NCBI RefSeq assembly: GCF_000184705.1
Contig: NC_014831.1
Coordinates: 1,674,001 to 1,738,000 of the forward strand
Length of the DNA stretch: 64,000 bases
Source: Thermaerobacter marianensis DSM 12885
Lineage (GTDB): Bacteria; Bacillota; Sulfobacillia; Thermaerobacterales; Thermaerobacteraceae
Direction: 5' to 3'
Numbering within the stretch: position 1 is the stretch's first letter; the number at the start of each line of letters is the position of its first letter. Below the pieces are notes generated by a model. The model saw only the letters and a list, made by a program, of their open reading frames with translations. It did no database searches and was not told the origin of the DNA. Below are positions 16,703 to 26,133 of the stretch, in pieces. The translations under genes and the position numbers were made by a program.

Positions 16703-17785
16703 CTACCCTCCGATGGCGTACATGGCACGCTGGGGCTTGACGAAGCCCTTCTGGTTGATCAGGTGGCCCCGCCACTTGACCCAGACGGCCCGGCGGATGG
16801 CGGCGGCCACCGTCTCGTCGCCGGCCCCGCCCCGCAAGAGCTCCCGCAGGTCGAACTCCTCCACGGCGAACAGGCAGTTGCGGATCTTGCCGTCGGCCGT
16901 CAGCCGGATGCGGTCGCAGCTGGCGCAGAAGGGCTGGGACACCGACGCGATGATGCCGAAGGTGCCGCGGCCGTCGGCGAACCGGTACAGGCGGGCGGGG
17001 TCCGCCGGGTCGTTGTGCACGGGCTCCACCGGGCCGATCCGCCGGGCCTGCTCCAGAATCTCGGCGGCGGTGTAGACCAGGTCCCGCGTCCACACGTTGG
17101 ACCCGTCCAGGGGCATGAACTCGATGAACCGCACCGTCAGGTCCACCGGCTGCTCCCGGGCCCAGCGCAGGAAGGTCTCCACCTCGCCGTCGTTGATGCC
17201 CCGCATCACCACGGCGTTGATCTTGATGGGCTGCAGGCCCGCGGCGGCGGCCGCGGCGATGCCTTCCAGCACCCGGTCCAGCTGGTCGCGCCGCGTGAGC
17301 TGGCGGAACCGGTCCCGGTCCAGGGAGTCCAGGCTGATGTTGATCCCGCTCAGGCCCGCCGCCTTCAGGGCCGCGGCCTTTTCGGGCAACAGGAACCCGT
17401 TGGTCGTCATGCTGACGGACCGGATGCCGGGCACCCGGACCAGGCGGGCCGTGAGCTCCTCCACACCGGGCCGCAGCAGCGGCTCGCCGCCCGTCAGGCG
17501 CAGCTTCTCGACCCCCATGGCGGCGCAGATCCGCACGACCCGCTCGATCTCGTCGAAGGTCAGGATCTCCTCGCTGGGGATCCAGGGGATGTCCCCTTCG
17601 GGCATGCAGTACACGCAGCGGAAGTTGCACCGGTCCGTCAGGGAGATGCGCAGCTTGCGCACCACCCGGCCGAACCGGTCGACCAGCGGCCCCGCGACGG
17701 GCATGTCCGGCGGCGCCGGGTCCGTGGCCCGGCTCACCACCGTCCGCACCGCCGCCGCGGCCGGTTCCGGCCCCCCAAGCGTCAT
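16703..17785 (-). CDS. moaA: GTP 3',8-cyclase MoaA (molybdenum cofactor synthesis)
   Basis: The radical-SAM enzyme that, with MoaC, turns GTP into cyclic pyranopterin monophosphate, the first step of molybdopterin synthesis. The SAM-cluster motif C53-C57-C60 is seen in DRCNFRCVYC. The GTP-side 4Fe-4S cluster is held by CASC..C near the C-terminus (FCASCDRIRLTADGKIRNC). The sequence ends in the functional Gly-Gly. Length 360 including a 30-residue Ala/Pro N-terminal extension. ATG 17785 has GGGGGTGA upstream. No other cofactor gene is next to it. It probably serves the molybdenum hydroxylase encoded 6 kb away and other Mo enzymes. Confidence 0.95.
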   Translation of the reverse strand: MTLGGPEPAAAAVRTVVSRATDPAPPDMPVAGPLVDRFGRVVRKLRISLTDRCNFRCVYCMPEGDIPWIPSEEILTFDEIERVVRICAAMGVEKLRLTGGEPLLRPGVEELTARLVRVPGIRSVSMTTNGFLLPEKAAALKAAGLSGINISLDSLDRDRFRQLTRRDQLDRVLEGIAAAAAAGLQPIKINAVVMRGINDGEVETFLRWAREQPVDLTVRFIEFMPLDGSNVWTRDLVYTAAEILEQARRIGPVEPVHNDPADPARLYRFADGRGTFGIIASVSQPFCASCDRIRLTADGKIRNCLFAVEEFDLRELLRGGAGDETVAAAIRRAVWVKWRGHLINQKGFVKPQRAMYAIGG

Positions 17786-18016
17786 GGGCTCACCCCCAGG
17801 CGGGCGCGGCCGTCACGCCGGGTTCGTCCGGCCGGGTTCGTCCGGCGACGGACCCGGCCCCAGGCGTCGCCCCTTCCTGGTACCATTCGGGTGCGGGGAC
17901 GGCGATTCCTGTCATCCCGTCGCCAAGCACCCTGCCGGGAGGCGATGGGCGCGGGCACCAGGACCGGGTGGCCGCGGGCCGGACGGGCCGCGAACCGGCG
18001 GGCGGGAACCCAGGGC

Positions 18017-18874
18017 TCACGAAGGGCCGGGTTGCTCGGGGGACGGGGCAAGGCGGGGCGGGCCGGTGGGGATCTGCCGGCCGGTGTGGTCGATGTAATA
18101 GGGGCCCTTGTGCAGCAGCTGGGAGACGGGCACGATCTCGTACCCCTCGCCCTGGAGCCGGCGCAGGATCTCCGGCAGGGCCGCCGGGGTCGACTCGGCA
18201 TTGTTGTGGAAGAGGACGATGGACCCGGGCCGCACCAGGCGCGTCACCCGGTCCACGATCTGCTGGGGCGTGACGTTCATCCAGTCCAGCGAGTCCACGT
18301 CCCACTGGATGGGGATGATGCCCATGCGCTCCACCACGGTGATGACCCGATCGTCGTAGGCGCCGAAGGGCGGCCGGAAGAGCCGGGCTTCGAAGCCCGT
18401 GGTCTCCCGCACGGCCTGCAGGTTGTCCTCCAGCTCCCGGCGGATCTCGGCGTCGGAGAGGCTGCGGAAGTCGGGGTGGGTGGCCGAGTGCAGGCCGATC
18501 TCGTGCCCCTCCCGGGCGATCATGCGTGTCTGTTCGGGGTACTTGCGGATCCACATGCTGACCAGGAAGAAGGTCGTCTTCACGTTGTGCCGGCGGAGGA
18601 TCTCCAGTAGCCTGGGTGTCTTGTCGGCGCCCCAGGTGGCGTCGAAGGAGATGGCGATGCGCTTCTTTTCGGTCTGCACGCTGTAGATGGGCAGTTTCTT
18701 CTTGGCCGGGGCGGGCGGCTGGCCGGCGCCGAAGCGCAGCACCAGCGGCCCGGGCCCCATGGGCGCCACCATGTCGTCGGCGGGGGTGGGCGCCGCCACC
18801 CGCAGCGCAAGGATCAGGACGAACAGGCCGGCCAGCAGGCCAACCCCAAACCAGCGGCGTTCATCCCGCCACAC
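18017..18874 (-). CDS. Polysaccharide deacetylase, PdaB-like, membrane anchored
   Basis: A carbohydrate esterase family 4 (NodB) protein removing N-acetyl groups from peptidoglycan or chitin-like polymers outside the membrane. A single N-terminal helix (WFGVGLLAGLFVLILALRVA) anchors it. NodB motifs are AISFDATWG (first Asp kept, the usual FDDG altered as in PdaB), EIGLHSATHPDF (the H..H metal motif), RLFRPPFGAYD and IVLFHNN. GTG 18874 has GGAGG seven bases upstream; 285 residues. The PdaB-like form and FDATWG motif point to the sporulation-linked branch, but no sporulation gene is nearby. It diverges from the TetR gene. Confidence 0.88.
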   Translation of the reverse strand: MWRDERRWFGVGLLAGLFVLILALRVAAPTPADDMVAPMGPGPLVLRFGAGQPPAPAKKKLPIYSVQTEKKRIAISFDATWGADKTPRLLEILRRHNVKTTFFLVSMWIRKYPEQTRMIAREGHEIGLHSATHPDFRSLSDAEIRRELEDNLQAVRETTGFEARLFRPPFGAYDDRVITVVERMGIIPIQWDVDSLDWMNVTPQQIVDRVTRLVRPGSIVLFHNNAESTPAALPEILRRLQGEGYEIVPVSQLLHKGPYYIDHTGRQIPTGPPRLAPSPEQPGPS

Positions 18875-18983
18875 GGTGGCCCCTCCGTCCCTGCGGATCC
18901 ATGGCCGCCCCCACGGCCGCCCCGGTGCGGGGCCCCGCCCGGGGGGCACCCGTTCATCCCTATGTGCCGGTGCCGGGCGCCAT

Positions 18984-18991
18984 GCTAGAAT
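18984..18991 (+). promoter_or_regulatory. Extended -10 promoter of the TetR gene
   Basis: TGCTAGAAT (18983-18991) matches an extended -10 element and lies about 80 bases before the TetR start. The spacer between the divergent deacetylase and TetR genes is otherwise GC-rich. I see no clear palindromic operator. Confidence 0.4.
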
Positions 18992-19071
18992 GAAGCAGTT
19001 CGGGCGCCCCGCGGCCAGCGCCGCCGCAGGGTCACCGGCGGGGAGCACACCGGGGCCGGGGAGTCGAGGCC

Positions 19072-19698
19072 ATGGGCAAGCAACCGCCGCTGGCGGGGCG
19101 GAACGACCCCCGCCTGCAGGAACGCTACGAGCAGCTGCTTCAGGCTGCCGCGGAGGAGTTCGCCACCCGCGGCTACCACCAGACCACCGTCAAGGACATC
19201 GTCGAGCGGGCCGGCGTGGCCACGGGCACCTTCTACCTCTACTTCGCCAACAAGGAACAGTCGTGCGTCGCCTTGATCGAGCGGCTGTACAGCCGGGTGC
19301 TGGCGGAGGTGGTGGCGGCCCGGGCGGGCAAGGCGACCAAGCTGGAGAAGCTGGCGGCCTCCATCCGGGCGGCCCTGGAGGTCTTCGGCGCCCACCGCAA
19401 CCTGGCCCACATCGCCCTGGTGCGGGCACCGGGCGCCCACCCGCTCTTTGACGAGCTGTTGGCCCGCATCCACCGCGAGCTCTGGGACCTGGTGGCCGAA
19501 GACATCACCGAGGCCATCGACGAGGGACTCCTGCCCCCGCAGCGGGCCGACCTCAGCGCCCGGGCGCTGATCGGCGCCCTGTACGAGGTGGTCATCAGCT
19601 GGCTGCAGGCCGAGGTCCCGGTCCACCTCGAGGACGCCGTAGAGCCCCTCGTCGCGTTCTGCCTGCGCGGCCTCGGTGCCGCCTGGCCCCCGGGCTAG
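19072..19698 (+). CDS. TetR-family transcriptional regulator
   Basis: A one-component repressor, 208 residues. The N-terminal helix-turn-helix is typical (LLQAAAEEFATRGYHQTTVKDIVERAGVATGTFYLYFANKEQ, about 22-64). The C-terminal ligand and dimer domain is all-helical (about 75-200) and does not reveal its ligand. GGGGAG precedes ATG 19072. It faces away from the deacetylase gene and converges on the riboflavin gene, so it has no obvious operon partner. It may act on itself or on the divergent deacetylase gene. Confidence 0.92.
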   Translation: MGKQPPLAGRNDPRLQERYEQLLQAAAEEFATRGYHQTTVKDIVERAGVATGTFYLYFANKEQSCVALIERLYSRVLAEVVAARAGKATKLEKLAASIRAALEVFGAHRNLAHIALVRAPGAHPLFDELLARIHRELWDLVAEDITEAIDEGLLPPQRADLSARALIGALYEVVISWLQAEVPVHLEDAVEPLVAFCLRGLGAAWPPG

Positions 19699-20087
19699 CC
19701 GCCTCCCGGCCGGCGCGCGAACCGGAGGCGGTCCCGGGGCACCGCACGGCGTGCCTCGTCAAAAGGCGACTGGCGGCCTCGTTACGCCCGGGCTGGGCCT
19801 GCCTCGTCGCGAACGCGCCACCCGGCCCGATCGGCCGCCGCCTTGGGCGGCCCCGGCGCCCTCCGGGGCGGCGCAAGGCATCCTGCGCCCCTCCGCAACG
19901 CCTCCGGGACGGGGCGGTCGGACCGCACCACGACGCGCCGGCCGGATGCCGGCCGGGTTCAGGGTTCCCTCGTGGACCCAAGGCCCCTCCCCTCCGTTGC
20001 AGGCGGCGTCTACCGCGGCCCGGGCAGTCCTGCGGGCTGCGTGCGATGCGGACGGCGCCCGTGCCCGGTTGGGCGGAACACGCCGCC
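19699..20087. other. 389-base gap between convergent tetR and rib genes
   Basis: No gene or RNA is recognised. The open frames here have the skewed, low-complexity composition of shadow frames. I found no hairpin followed by a T tract, so the ends of the two convergent transcripts are unassigned. Confidence 0.5.
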
Positions 20088-22202
20088 TCACCGCGGGGCC
20101 CCGCCGGTGCCGCCGGCGGGCCGTGGCGCCGCGGGCTCCCCGGCCTCCATGTCCGGCAGATCGATCCAGTGGCCGAGGCGATCCCGCTTGGCCAGCAGGT
20201 ACCGGTGGTTGTCCCGGTGCCACGCCGGCGGCAGCGGGACCCGTTCCGCCACCCGGATGCCGTAGCGCCCGAGTTGTTCGACCTTGTCGGGGTTGTTGGT
20301 CAGCAGCCGGACCGCGCCGATGCCGAGGAACCGGAGGATCTGGGCGGCCGCCGCGTAGTCCCGCGCGTCCACGGGCAGGCCCAGCGCCAGGTTGGCCTCC
20401 ACCGTGTCCAGGCCCTGGTCCTGGCGCTCGTACGCCTGGAGCTTGGGGACCAGGCCGATGCTCCGTCCTTCCTGGTGCAGGTACACCAGCACGCCGCGGC
20501 CCTCCCGGGCGATGGCCGCCATGGCGGCCCGCAGCTGGTCGCCGCAATCGCACCGCAGCGACTGAAAGACGTCCCCGGTCAGGCACTGGCTGTGCACTCG
20601 CACCAGGACGGGCTGCCCGGCGACCTTGCCCTCACCGGAAGCGGGCGGGCTGTCCACCGGTATTTCCGTCGCCCCGCGACCTCCGCCGCCCGAACGGACG
20701 GCCCCGCGGGCCGGTTCCTCCGAAGGCGCCGGGCCTTCCCAGCGGTCGCTCGGACCCGGCGTCGCATCGACGCCGTACGTCAGGGCGAGGTGGACCTCCC
20801 CCGTGGGCAAGTACTCGAAGGCGATGAGCCGGAACGACCCGTAAGGGGTGGGCAACCGGGTCGCGGCCACCTGTCGCACCAGCGGCTCCCGCTGCACGCG
20901 GTAGGCCACGATGTCCGACACCCGCACCCACGGCAGGCCGTGATAGGCGGCCCAGGCGGTCAGCGTGTCCGGCTTCGCCGCCTCGCCGTCCGGCCCCAGG
21001 ATCTCGCAGATCGCCGCCACCGGCTGCAGTCCCGCCATGCGCACCAGGTCGACCGCGGCCTCGGTGTGGCCGCGCCGCTGCAAGACGCCCCAGGGCCTGG
21101 CCCGCAAGGGGAACACGTGGCCCGGACGAACCAGGTCGGCCGGCCGGCTCGCCGGGTCGGCCAGAACCCGCAGCGTTCGCGCCCGGTCGGCGGCGGAGAT
21201 GCCGGTGGTGACACCCTGGCGGGCATCCACCGAGACGGTGAAGGGCGTTCCCATCGGGTCGCCGGGCGGATCGACCATCAGCGGAAGGTGGAGCGCCTGG
21301 CAGCGGGATTCCGCCATGGCGGCGCAGATCAAGCCCCGGCCCCACTGCAGCATGAAGTTGACGTGGGCAGGGGTGGCATGCTGGGCAGCCACCACCAGGT
21401 CGCCCTCGCCTTCGCGGTCGGCGTCGTCGATCACGACCACCATGCGGCCTGCCTGCAGCGCAGCCAGGGCCGCCTGGACCCGTTCCACCGGATCCGCGGC
21501 GCCGTCGGCGCCGGAGGCCGCGCCCACGCTCGGGCGTGGCCCGGCCGGACCCGGGCGGTGTACGGCGGCGCCGGCCCACCCGTCACCTGCCCCGGGCCCG
21601 CCATGGCCGGCACCGGCGGCCGCCGCGTACCACCGGATGGCGTAGCGGGCCAGGCCGTCGACTTCGAGGTTGACCCGGTCCCCCGCCCGCCGCCGCCCCA
21701 GGGTGGTGTGCTGGAGGGTGTGGGGGATGAGGGCGACGGTGAACCGGTTGCCGTCGACGGAGACGACGGTCAGGCTGACCCCGTCCACCGCCACGGAACC
21801 CTTGGGGACGAGAAACGGGACCAGCGCCGCGGGTGCCTCCACCTCCATCCGCACCTCGCTGCCGTGCCGGGTGACGGCCCGCACCGTTCCCGTCCCGTCG
21901 ACGTGGCCTTGGACCAGATGGCCGCCCACGGGCTGGCCCCACCGCAGGGCCGGCTCCAGGTTGACGGCGTCACCAGGCCGCAGGTCACCCAGGGTCGTCA
22001 CCCGCAGGGTCTCGGGAACGGCCGTGAAGGTCAGGCGCCCGTCGGCGGCGGCCGTCACCGTGAGACACACCCCGTTGACCGCCACGCTGTCCCCCGGGTG
22101 AACGTCCCCCAGAAAGGACGCTTCGACCTCGAGCTCGACACCGCTCGGCACCCTGCGCACGGAAAGGCACCGGCCCGTCCCGGCGACGATGCCCGTGAAC
22201 AT
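20088..22202 (-). CDS. ribE-ribBA: Trifunctional riboflavin protein: RibE (synthase) - RibB (DHBP synthase) - RibA (GTP cyclohydrolase II)
   Basis: One 704-residue frame encodes three enzymes of riboflavin synthesis. Residues 1-192 are riboflavin synthase alpha with its two lumazine-binding repeats (MFTGIVAGTG; GHVDGTGTV at 99). A Gly/Ala/Pro linker runs 193-237. Residues 238-437 are 3,4-dihydroxy-2-butanone-4-phosphate synthase (DDADREGEGDLV 259-270, GHTEAAVDL 378-386). From 438 it is GTP cyclohydrolase II with the zinc cysteines 540, 551 and 553 (HSQC, RCDCG) and HQEGRSIGL. RibA itself is interrupted by a linker at 481-530. ATG 22202 has AGGAGGTG upstream, and no stop or frameshift separates the parts. 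RibB-RibA fusions are common, but RibE in front is not something I know as usual. ribD and ribH are absent nearby. An FMN riboswitch precedes it. Confidence 0.9.
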   Translation of the reverse strand: MFTGIVAGTGRCLSVRRVPSGVELEVEASFLGDVHPGDSVAVNGVCLTVTAAADGRLTFTAVPETLRVTTLGDLRPGDAVNLEPALRWGQPVGGHLVQGHVDGTGTVRAVTRHGSEVRMEVEAPAALVPFLVPKGSVAVDGVSLTVVSVDGNRFTVALIPHTLQHTTLGRRRAGDRVNLEVDGLARYAIRWYAAAAGAGHGGPGAGDGWAGAAVHRPGPAGPRPSVGAASGADGAADPVERVQAALAALQAGRMVVVIDDADREGEGDLVVAAQHATPAHVNFMLQWGRGLICAAMAESRCQALHLPLMVDPPGDPMGTPFTVSVDARQGVTTGISAADRARTLRVLADPASRPADLVRPGHVFPLRARPWGVLQRRGHTEAAVDLVRMAGLQPVAAICEILGPDGEAAKPDTLTAWAAYHGLPWVRVSDIVAYRVQREPLVRQVAATRLPTPYGSFRLIAFEYLPTGEVHLALTYGVDATPGPSDRWEGPAPSEEPARGAVRSGGGGRGATEIPVDSPPASGEGKVAGQPVLVRVHSQCLTGDVFQSLRCDCGDQLRAAMAAIAREGRGVLVYLHQEGRSIGLVPKLQAYERQDQGLDTVEANLALGLPVDARDYAAAAQILRFLGIGAVRLLTNNPDKVEQLGRYGIRVAERVPLPPAWHRDNHRYLLAKRDRLGHWIDLPDMEAGEPAAPRPAGGTGGAPR

Positions 22203-22353
22203 CCGACCCACCTCCTGGCTGGGGAAAGGGACTCGACGCCGCGGGACAGGGAAGGGAGCGGAAAGGCAGAGGGGCGCAGGGAAGGACAAGTCCGCGCGTA
22301 AGGCCCCATGACCGGTCGAAGGCCCCCCGACACCGGACGGCCCCACGGGTCAC

Positions 22354-22387
22354 CAAGACGAAACCGCCCCGGGCACCACCGGGGCGG
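22354..22387 (-). terminator. Leader terminator of the FMN riboswitch
   Basis: On the minus strand a 9-bp GC stem (arms at 22379-22387 and 22364-22372, six-base loop) is followed by TTTCGTCTT. It lies between the riboswitch aptamer and the rib start, where a regulated intrinsic terminator is expected. The T tract is imperfect. The alternative antiterminator pairing was not worked out. Confidence 0.65.
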
Positions 22388-22429
22388 GACGCAGGGGGAC
22401 CCGTCGACTGGCCGGGACACACGGACAGC

Positions 22430-22600
22430 CTGGGACCCTGCCTCCTTCTCCCATCCGGACTATACCGTCGGCGCCGGGATCGCACCGGCTCCTGCCTCCG
22501 GACGGCGCCGGGAGCGCCGCCGCGGCGGCTCGCGGGCTCGTCGTGACGCCAGGGGCGTCACGCATCACCGCCGGTCGGGAATTGGTCCACCGGGGCCCAG
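22430..22600 (-). promoter_or_regulatory. FMN riboswitch (RFN element)
   Basis: Read on the minus strand, the leader has the conserved RFN blocks in order: ATTCCCGACCGGCGGTGATG, then GACGAGCCCGCGA, then GGTGCGATCCCGGCGCCGAC and GGTATAGTCCGGATGGGAGA followed by AGGAGG. The outer stem P1 closes exactly: CTGGGCCCC at 22600-22592 pairs with GGGTCCCAG at 22438-22430. The aptamer binds FMN. Given the hairpin downstream it probably turns off rib transcription by termination. Confidence 0.95.
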
Positions 22601-22706
22601 CCTGGACCGCCGCCCCCGGCCGACCTCACCCTGCCCCGAAGGAGACACGGACTCCTCGTTGGACTTTGTTGGATGGACGGACGCCTTGTTGGAGCGCCGT
22701 CGCGCC

Positions 22707-22732
22707 CAGCTTGTGACGTGGTTCACAAGCTG
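22707..22732. promoter_or_regulatory. Perfect 26-base palindrome, Rex- or CRP/FNR-type operator
   Basis: CAGCTTGTGA-CGTGGT-TCACAAGCTG has perfect 10-base arms. The core TTGTGA-n6-TCACAA differs from the Rex consensus TTGTGAA-n4-TTCACAA at one base, and it also contains TGTGA-n6-TCACA, as CRP sites do. No T tract follows on either side, so it is not a normal terminator. It lies 107 bases upstream of the riboswitch and 156 bases beyond purD, so the rib transcript is its likeliest target. I could not place the rib promoter. Confidence 0.55.
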
Positions 22733-22887
22733 CTCGCCATGGTTATTCGCGCAGCCCGGAGGGATTCCTGCCAACCCGGAACCGGCTCCTCATCCCCTCT
22801 GCCCTCCGGAACCCGGTGAAAGGACCCTCGAGCCCGGCGCCGGCGCCGCGCCGGGTCGTACCGGGCATCCTGCCCGTGCCGGGCGGT

Positions 22888-24165
22888 TCATCCCGCGATC
22901 GCGTCGCGGGCGATGTCGCGGCGGAACCGGCGGCCCGGGAAGTCGATGCGTTCTGCGGCCTCGTAGGCCCGCCGCCGGGCTTCCGCCAGCGTGGCACCGC
23001 GGGCCGTGACGCCGACCACACGGCCGCCGGCCGTCACCCAGCGGCCCCGCTCCCGCCGCGTGCCCGCGTGGTCGACGTGCACCCCCGGCACCGCGGCCAC
23101 CTCGTCCAGGCCGGTGATGGGCAGGCCGCGGGCCGGTTCGTCCGGATACCCCGGAGCCGCCAGGACCACGCAGACCGCCGCCTCGGCCCGCCAGGCGGGG
23201 GGTTCGGCGGGCAGCCGGCCCGTGGCGGCGTCCCAGCACAGGGCGGCCAGGTCCGTCGCCATGCGGGGGATCAGCACCTGGGTCTCGGGATCGCCCCAGC
23301 GGCAGTTGAACTCCAGCACCCGGGGCCCGTCGGGGGTGAGCATCAGCCCGGCGTAGAGCACCCCGCGGAACGGACAGCCCTCCGCCGCCAGCCCGGCCAG
23401 GGTGGGCTCGAGGATGCGCCGGCGAATCTCGTCGAGCAGTTGCGGCGTCACGTCCGGCACAGGCGAGAAGGCCCCCATGCCGCCCGTGTTGGGACCGCGG
23501 TCCCCGTCCTCCAGCCGCTTGTAGTCCCGGGCGGGTGGCAGCAGGTGGACCCGCTCGCCGTCGGTCACCGCCAGCACCGAGAGCTCCCGGCCCTCCAGGC
23601 GCTCTTCCACCACCACCCGCCGCCCGGCCGCACCCAGGGCGCCCTGGCGCATCAGCCGGTGGACCGCCGCCAGGGCGGCGGACGCGTCCGAGCACACGAA
23701 CACGCCCTTCCCCGCCGCCAGCCCATCGGCCTTCACCACCCACGGGCGGGGGTTGCGCCGGAGAAAGTCCTCCGCGGCCGCAGGATCGTCGAAGACCCGC
23801 CCGGGGGCCGTGGGGATCCCGTACCGGGCCATGAAGGCCTTGGCAAAGGCCTTGCTCCCCTCGATCCGGGCCGCCGCCTGCCGCGGCCCGAAGACGGCGA
23901 TGCCGGCGGCATCCAGGCGGTCGGCAAGGCCGGCCACCAGCGGCCCTTCGGGGCCCACCACCACCAGGTCCGTGCCGCAGCCGGCCAGCCGGCGCACCGT
24001 GGTCTCCAGGTCCAGGGGGTTGCCGCCCAGGCACTCGACGCCCAATGCGGCCATGCCGTCGCTCCCGGGCAGGGCCAGGACCCGCTCCACCCGGGGGCTG
24101 GCGAGGAGCGCCCGGGCCAGGGCGTGCTCCCGCCCGCCGCTGCCGATGACGGCCACGCGCACCAC
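22888..24165 (-). CDS. purD: Phosphoribosylamine-glycine ligase PurD
   Basis: GAR synthetase: joins glycine to 5-phosphoribosylamine using ATP. It starts with the [10 protein letters not shown] motif and has the full ATP-grasp series: [33 protein letters not shown] and [13 protein letters not shown]. Length 425, normal. GTG 24165 (or 24162) follows AAGGAGG. It is the last gene of the purine run, separated from purH by 190 bases, the largest gap in the run. The carboxy-terminal segment YPDEPARG holds one copy of the GGTTCGTCC motif on the opposite strand. Confidence 0.96.
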   Translation of the reverse strand: MVRVAVIGSGGREHALARALLASPRVERVLALPGSDGMAALGVECLGGNPLDLETTVRRLAGCGTDLVVVGPEGPLVAGLADRLDAAGIAVFGPRQAAARIEGSKAFAKAFMARYGIPTAPGRVFDDPAAAEDFLRRNPRPWVVKADGLAAGKGVFVCSDASAALAAVHRLMRQGALGAAGRRVVVEERLEGRELSVLAVTDGERVHLLPPARDYKRLEDGDRGPNTGGMGAFSPVPDVTPQLLDEIRRRILEPTLAGLAAEGCPFRGVLYAGLMLTPDGPRVLEFNCRWGDPETQVLIPRMATDLAALCWDAATGRLPAEPPAWRAEAAVCVVLAAPGYPDEPARGLPITGLDEVAAVPGVHVDHAGTRRERGRWVTAGGRVVGVTARGATLAEARRRAYEAAERIDFPGRRFRRDIARDAIAG

Positions 24166-24355
24166 GGTCTCCTCCTTCCACTGGCCTTCCGGCCGGCAAG
24201 CCGTCCGAACCCTGCGGCCCGGGCGTCGGCCCGGGCACGCCCGGCGCCGTCCCCCGGGCCTTTGTCCCGAGGGTGCCGGCGCCGGGCCGGTCGTGCCGGC
24301 GCCGGGCGCGCCGCCGTCCCCGCCCCTGGAGTCGCCCGGCAGGCGGCTCGCGACC

Positions 24356-26035
24356 TCAGTGCCGGAAGTGGCGCCGGCCGGTGAACACCATGGCGATGCC
24401 CGCCGCGTCCGCGGCGGCAATGACCTCCGCGTCCCGCACCGAGCCGCCCGGCTGGACGATGGCGGCGATCCCTCCCGCGGCGGCCCGTTCCACCGAATCG
24501 GGGAAGGGGAAGAAGCCGTCGGAGGCCAGCACCGCGCCCCTGGCGGCCGGTCCCGCCAGCGCCAGGGCCTGTTCCACCGCCCGGACGCGGCTGGTCTGGC
24601 CCGCCCCGATGCCGAGGGTGCGGTAGCCTCCGGCCGGGTGGGCGGCCGCCACCACGATGGCGTTGGAGCGGCACGCCTTGACGGCGCGCCAGGCGAAGTC
24701 CAGGGCGTCCCACTGCTCCGGGGTGGGGACGACCCGGGTCACCGGCCGCCAGCCGGCGCGGGCCCCGGCCGGATCGGGGGCATCGGCCTCCTGGATGAGC
24801 CAGAGGCCGCCGGCGCCGCGCACCTCCCAGCGCCCGGCCCCATGGCCCGCCGGGCCCGGATCTGCCTCGAGCACCCGCAGGTTCTTCCGCCGCGCCAGGA
24901 TCTCCAGCGCCTCCGGGGCGACGGCCGGCGCCACCACGACCTCAAGGAAGATCTCGGCCAGCATCTCGGCCGCCGCGGCGTCCAGCGGGCGGTTGAAGGC
25001 GACGATCCCGCCGAAGATGGACTCCGGATCGGCATCCCGGGCCAGGCGGAAGGCGGCGGCGGGCGTCGCGGCGACGCCGATGCCGCAGGGGGTGGCGTGC
25101 TTGATCGCCACCGCCGCGGGCAGGGCAAAGTCCTGGACCGCCCGCCAGGCCGCCAGGGCATCGAGCCAGTTGTTGTACGACATGGGCTTGCCCCAGCGCT
25201 GGACGAACCCGGCAGGTCCGGGCCGATCCGATCCGGGCGCCCCCGATGCAGGCGCGGCCGGTGCGGGCCGGTGGGGGATCGCCAGGCGGTAGAGCGCGGC
25301 GGCCTGATGGGGGTTCTCGCCGTACCGCAGGACGGCCTCACGGGACAGGGGCAGCGCCAGATGCTCCGGCCACGGCTCGCCGCCGGCCAGGGGCGCTTCC
25401 CCGGCGAGGACGGCTGCGATCACGGCGTCGTAAAAGGCGGTATGGCGGAAGGCCTTGACCGCCAGTTCCCGCCGCACGGCAGGCGGCACCCCGCCCTCCC
25501 GCGCGAGGGCCTCAGCCACCCGCGGGTAGTCGGCGGGATCGACCAGCACGATGACGTCGGGCCAGTTCTTGGCCGCCGCCCGGATCAGGGCCGGCCCCCC
25601 GATGTCGATCTCCTCCCGCAGCGCCTCCCCCGTGGCGCCGGCCGCAGCGGCTTCGGCAAAGGGGTAGAGGTTCACCGCCACCAGGTCGACGGGCACGACG
25701 CCGTGGTCTTGGAGGGCCGCCATGTCGTCCGGGCGGTGGCGGCGGGCCAGGATGCCTGCGTGGATCGCCGGATGCAAGGTCTTGACCCGCCCCCCGAGCA
25801 GCTCGGGGAAGCCTGTCACCTGCGCGACCGGGGTCACCGGCAGGCCCGCCGCCGCCAGCGCCTGCGCCGTGCCCCCCGTCGAGACCAGCTCCCAGCCCCG
25901 TTCATGCAGGGCCCGGGCCAGGTCGACGATGCCCGTCTTGTCGGCCACGCTGAGCAGGGCCCGCCGGCGGCGCGCCCCGCCGGCCGCGGCCTGCTGCTCC
26001 CATCGTCCTGCCTCTCTCCCCACGCCCTCGGTCAA
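24356..26035 (-). CDS. purH: Bifunctional AICAR formyltransferase / IMP cyclohydrolase PurH
   Basis: Carries out the last two steps to IMP. The N-terminal cyclohydrolase (MGS-like) domain is clear from [28 protein letters not shown] and [16 protein letters not shown]. The transformylase domain follows with [50 protein letters not shown], and near the end [17 protein letters not shown] 26035 is chosen because GGAGGTG lies nine bases upstream; 559 residues, with a 25-residue extension and a short Ala/Pro loop before KPMSYNN. It lies 98 bases after purN. Confidence 0.95.
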   Translation of the reverse strand: MTEGVGREAGRWEQQAAAGGARRRRALLSVADKTGIVDLARALHERGWELVSTGGTAQALAAAGLPVTPVAQVTGFPELLGGRVKTLHPAIHAGILARRHRPDDMAALQDHGVVPVDLVAVNLYPFAEAAAAGATGEALREEIDIGGPALIRAAAKNWPDVIVLVDPADYPRVAEALAREGGVPPAVRRELAVKAFRHTAFYDAVIAAVLAGEAPLAGGEPWPEHLALPLSREAVLRYGENPHQAAALYRLAIPHRPAPAAPASGAPGSDRPGPAGFVQRWGKPMSYNNWLDALAAWRAVQDFALPAAVAIKHATPCGIGVAATPAAAFRLARDADPESIFGGIVAFNRPLDAAAAEMLAEIFLEVVVAPAVAPEALEILARRKNLRVLEADPGPAGHGAGRWEVRGAGGLWLIQEADAPDPAGARAGWRPVTRVVPTPEQWDALDFAWRAVKACRSNAIVVAAAHPAGGYRTLGIGAGQTSRVRAVEQALALAGPAARGAVLASDGFFPFPDSVERAAAGGIAAIVQPGGSVRDAEVIAAADAAGIAMVFTGRRHFRH

Positions 26036-26133
26036 CCCATCTGCACCTCCATTCGGACCGCCATTCGGATCACGTCCGTCCCGTGGCGACGCCCCGGACG
26101 CGGTGCCCGCCGGCTGTCCACCCGCCTCCCGCC

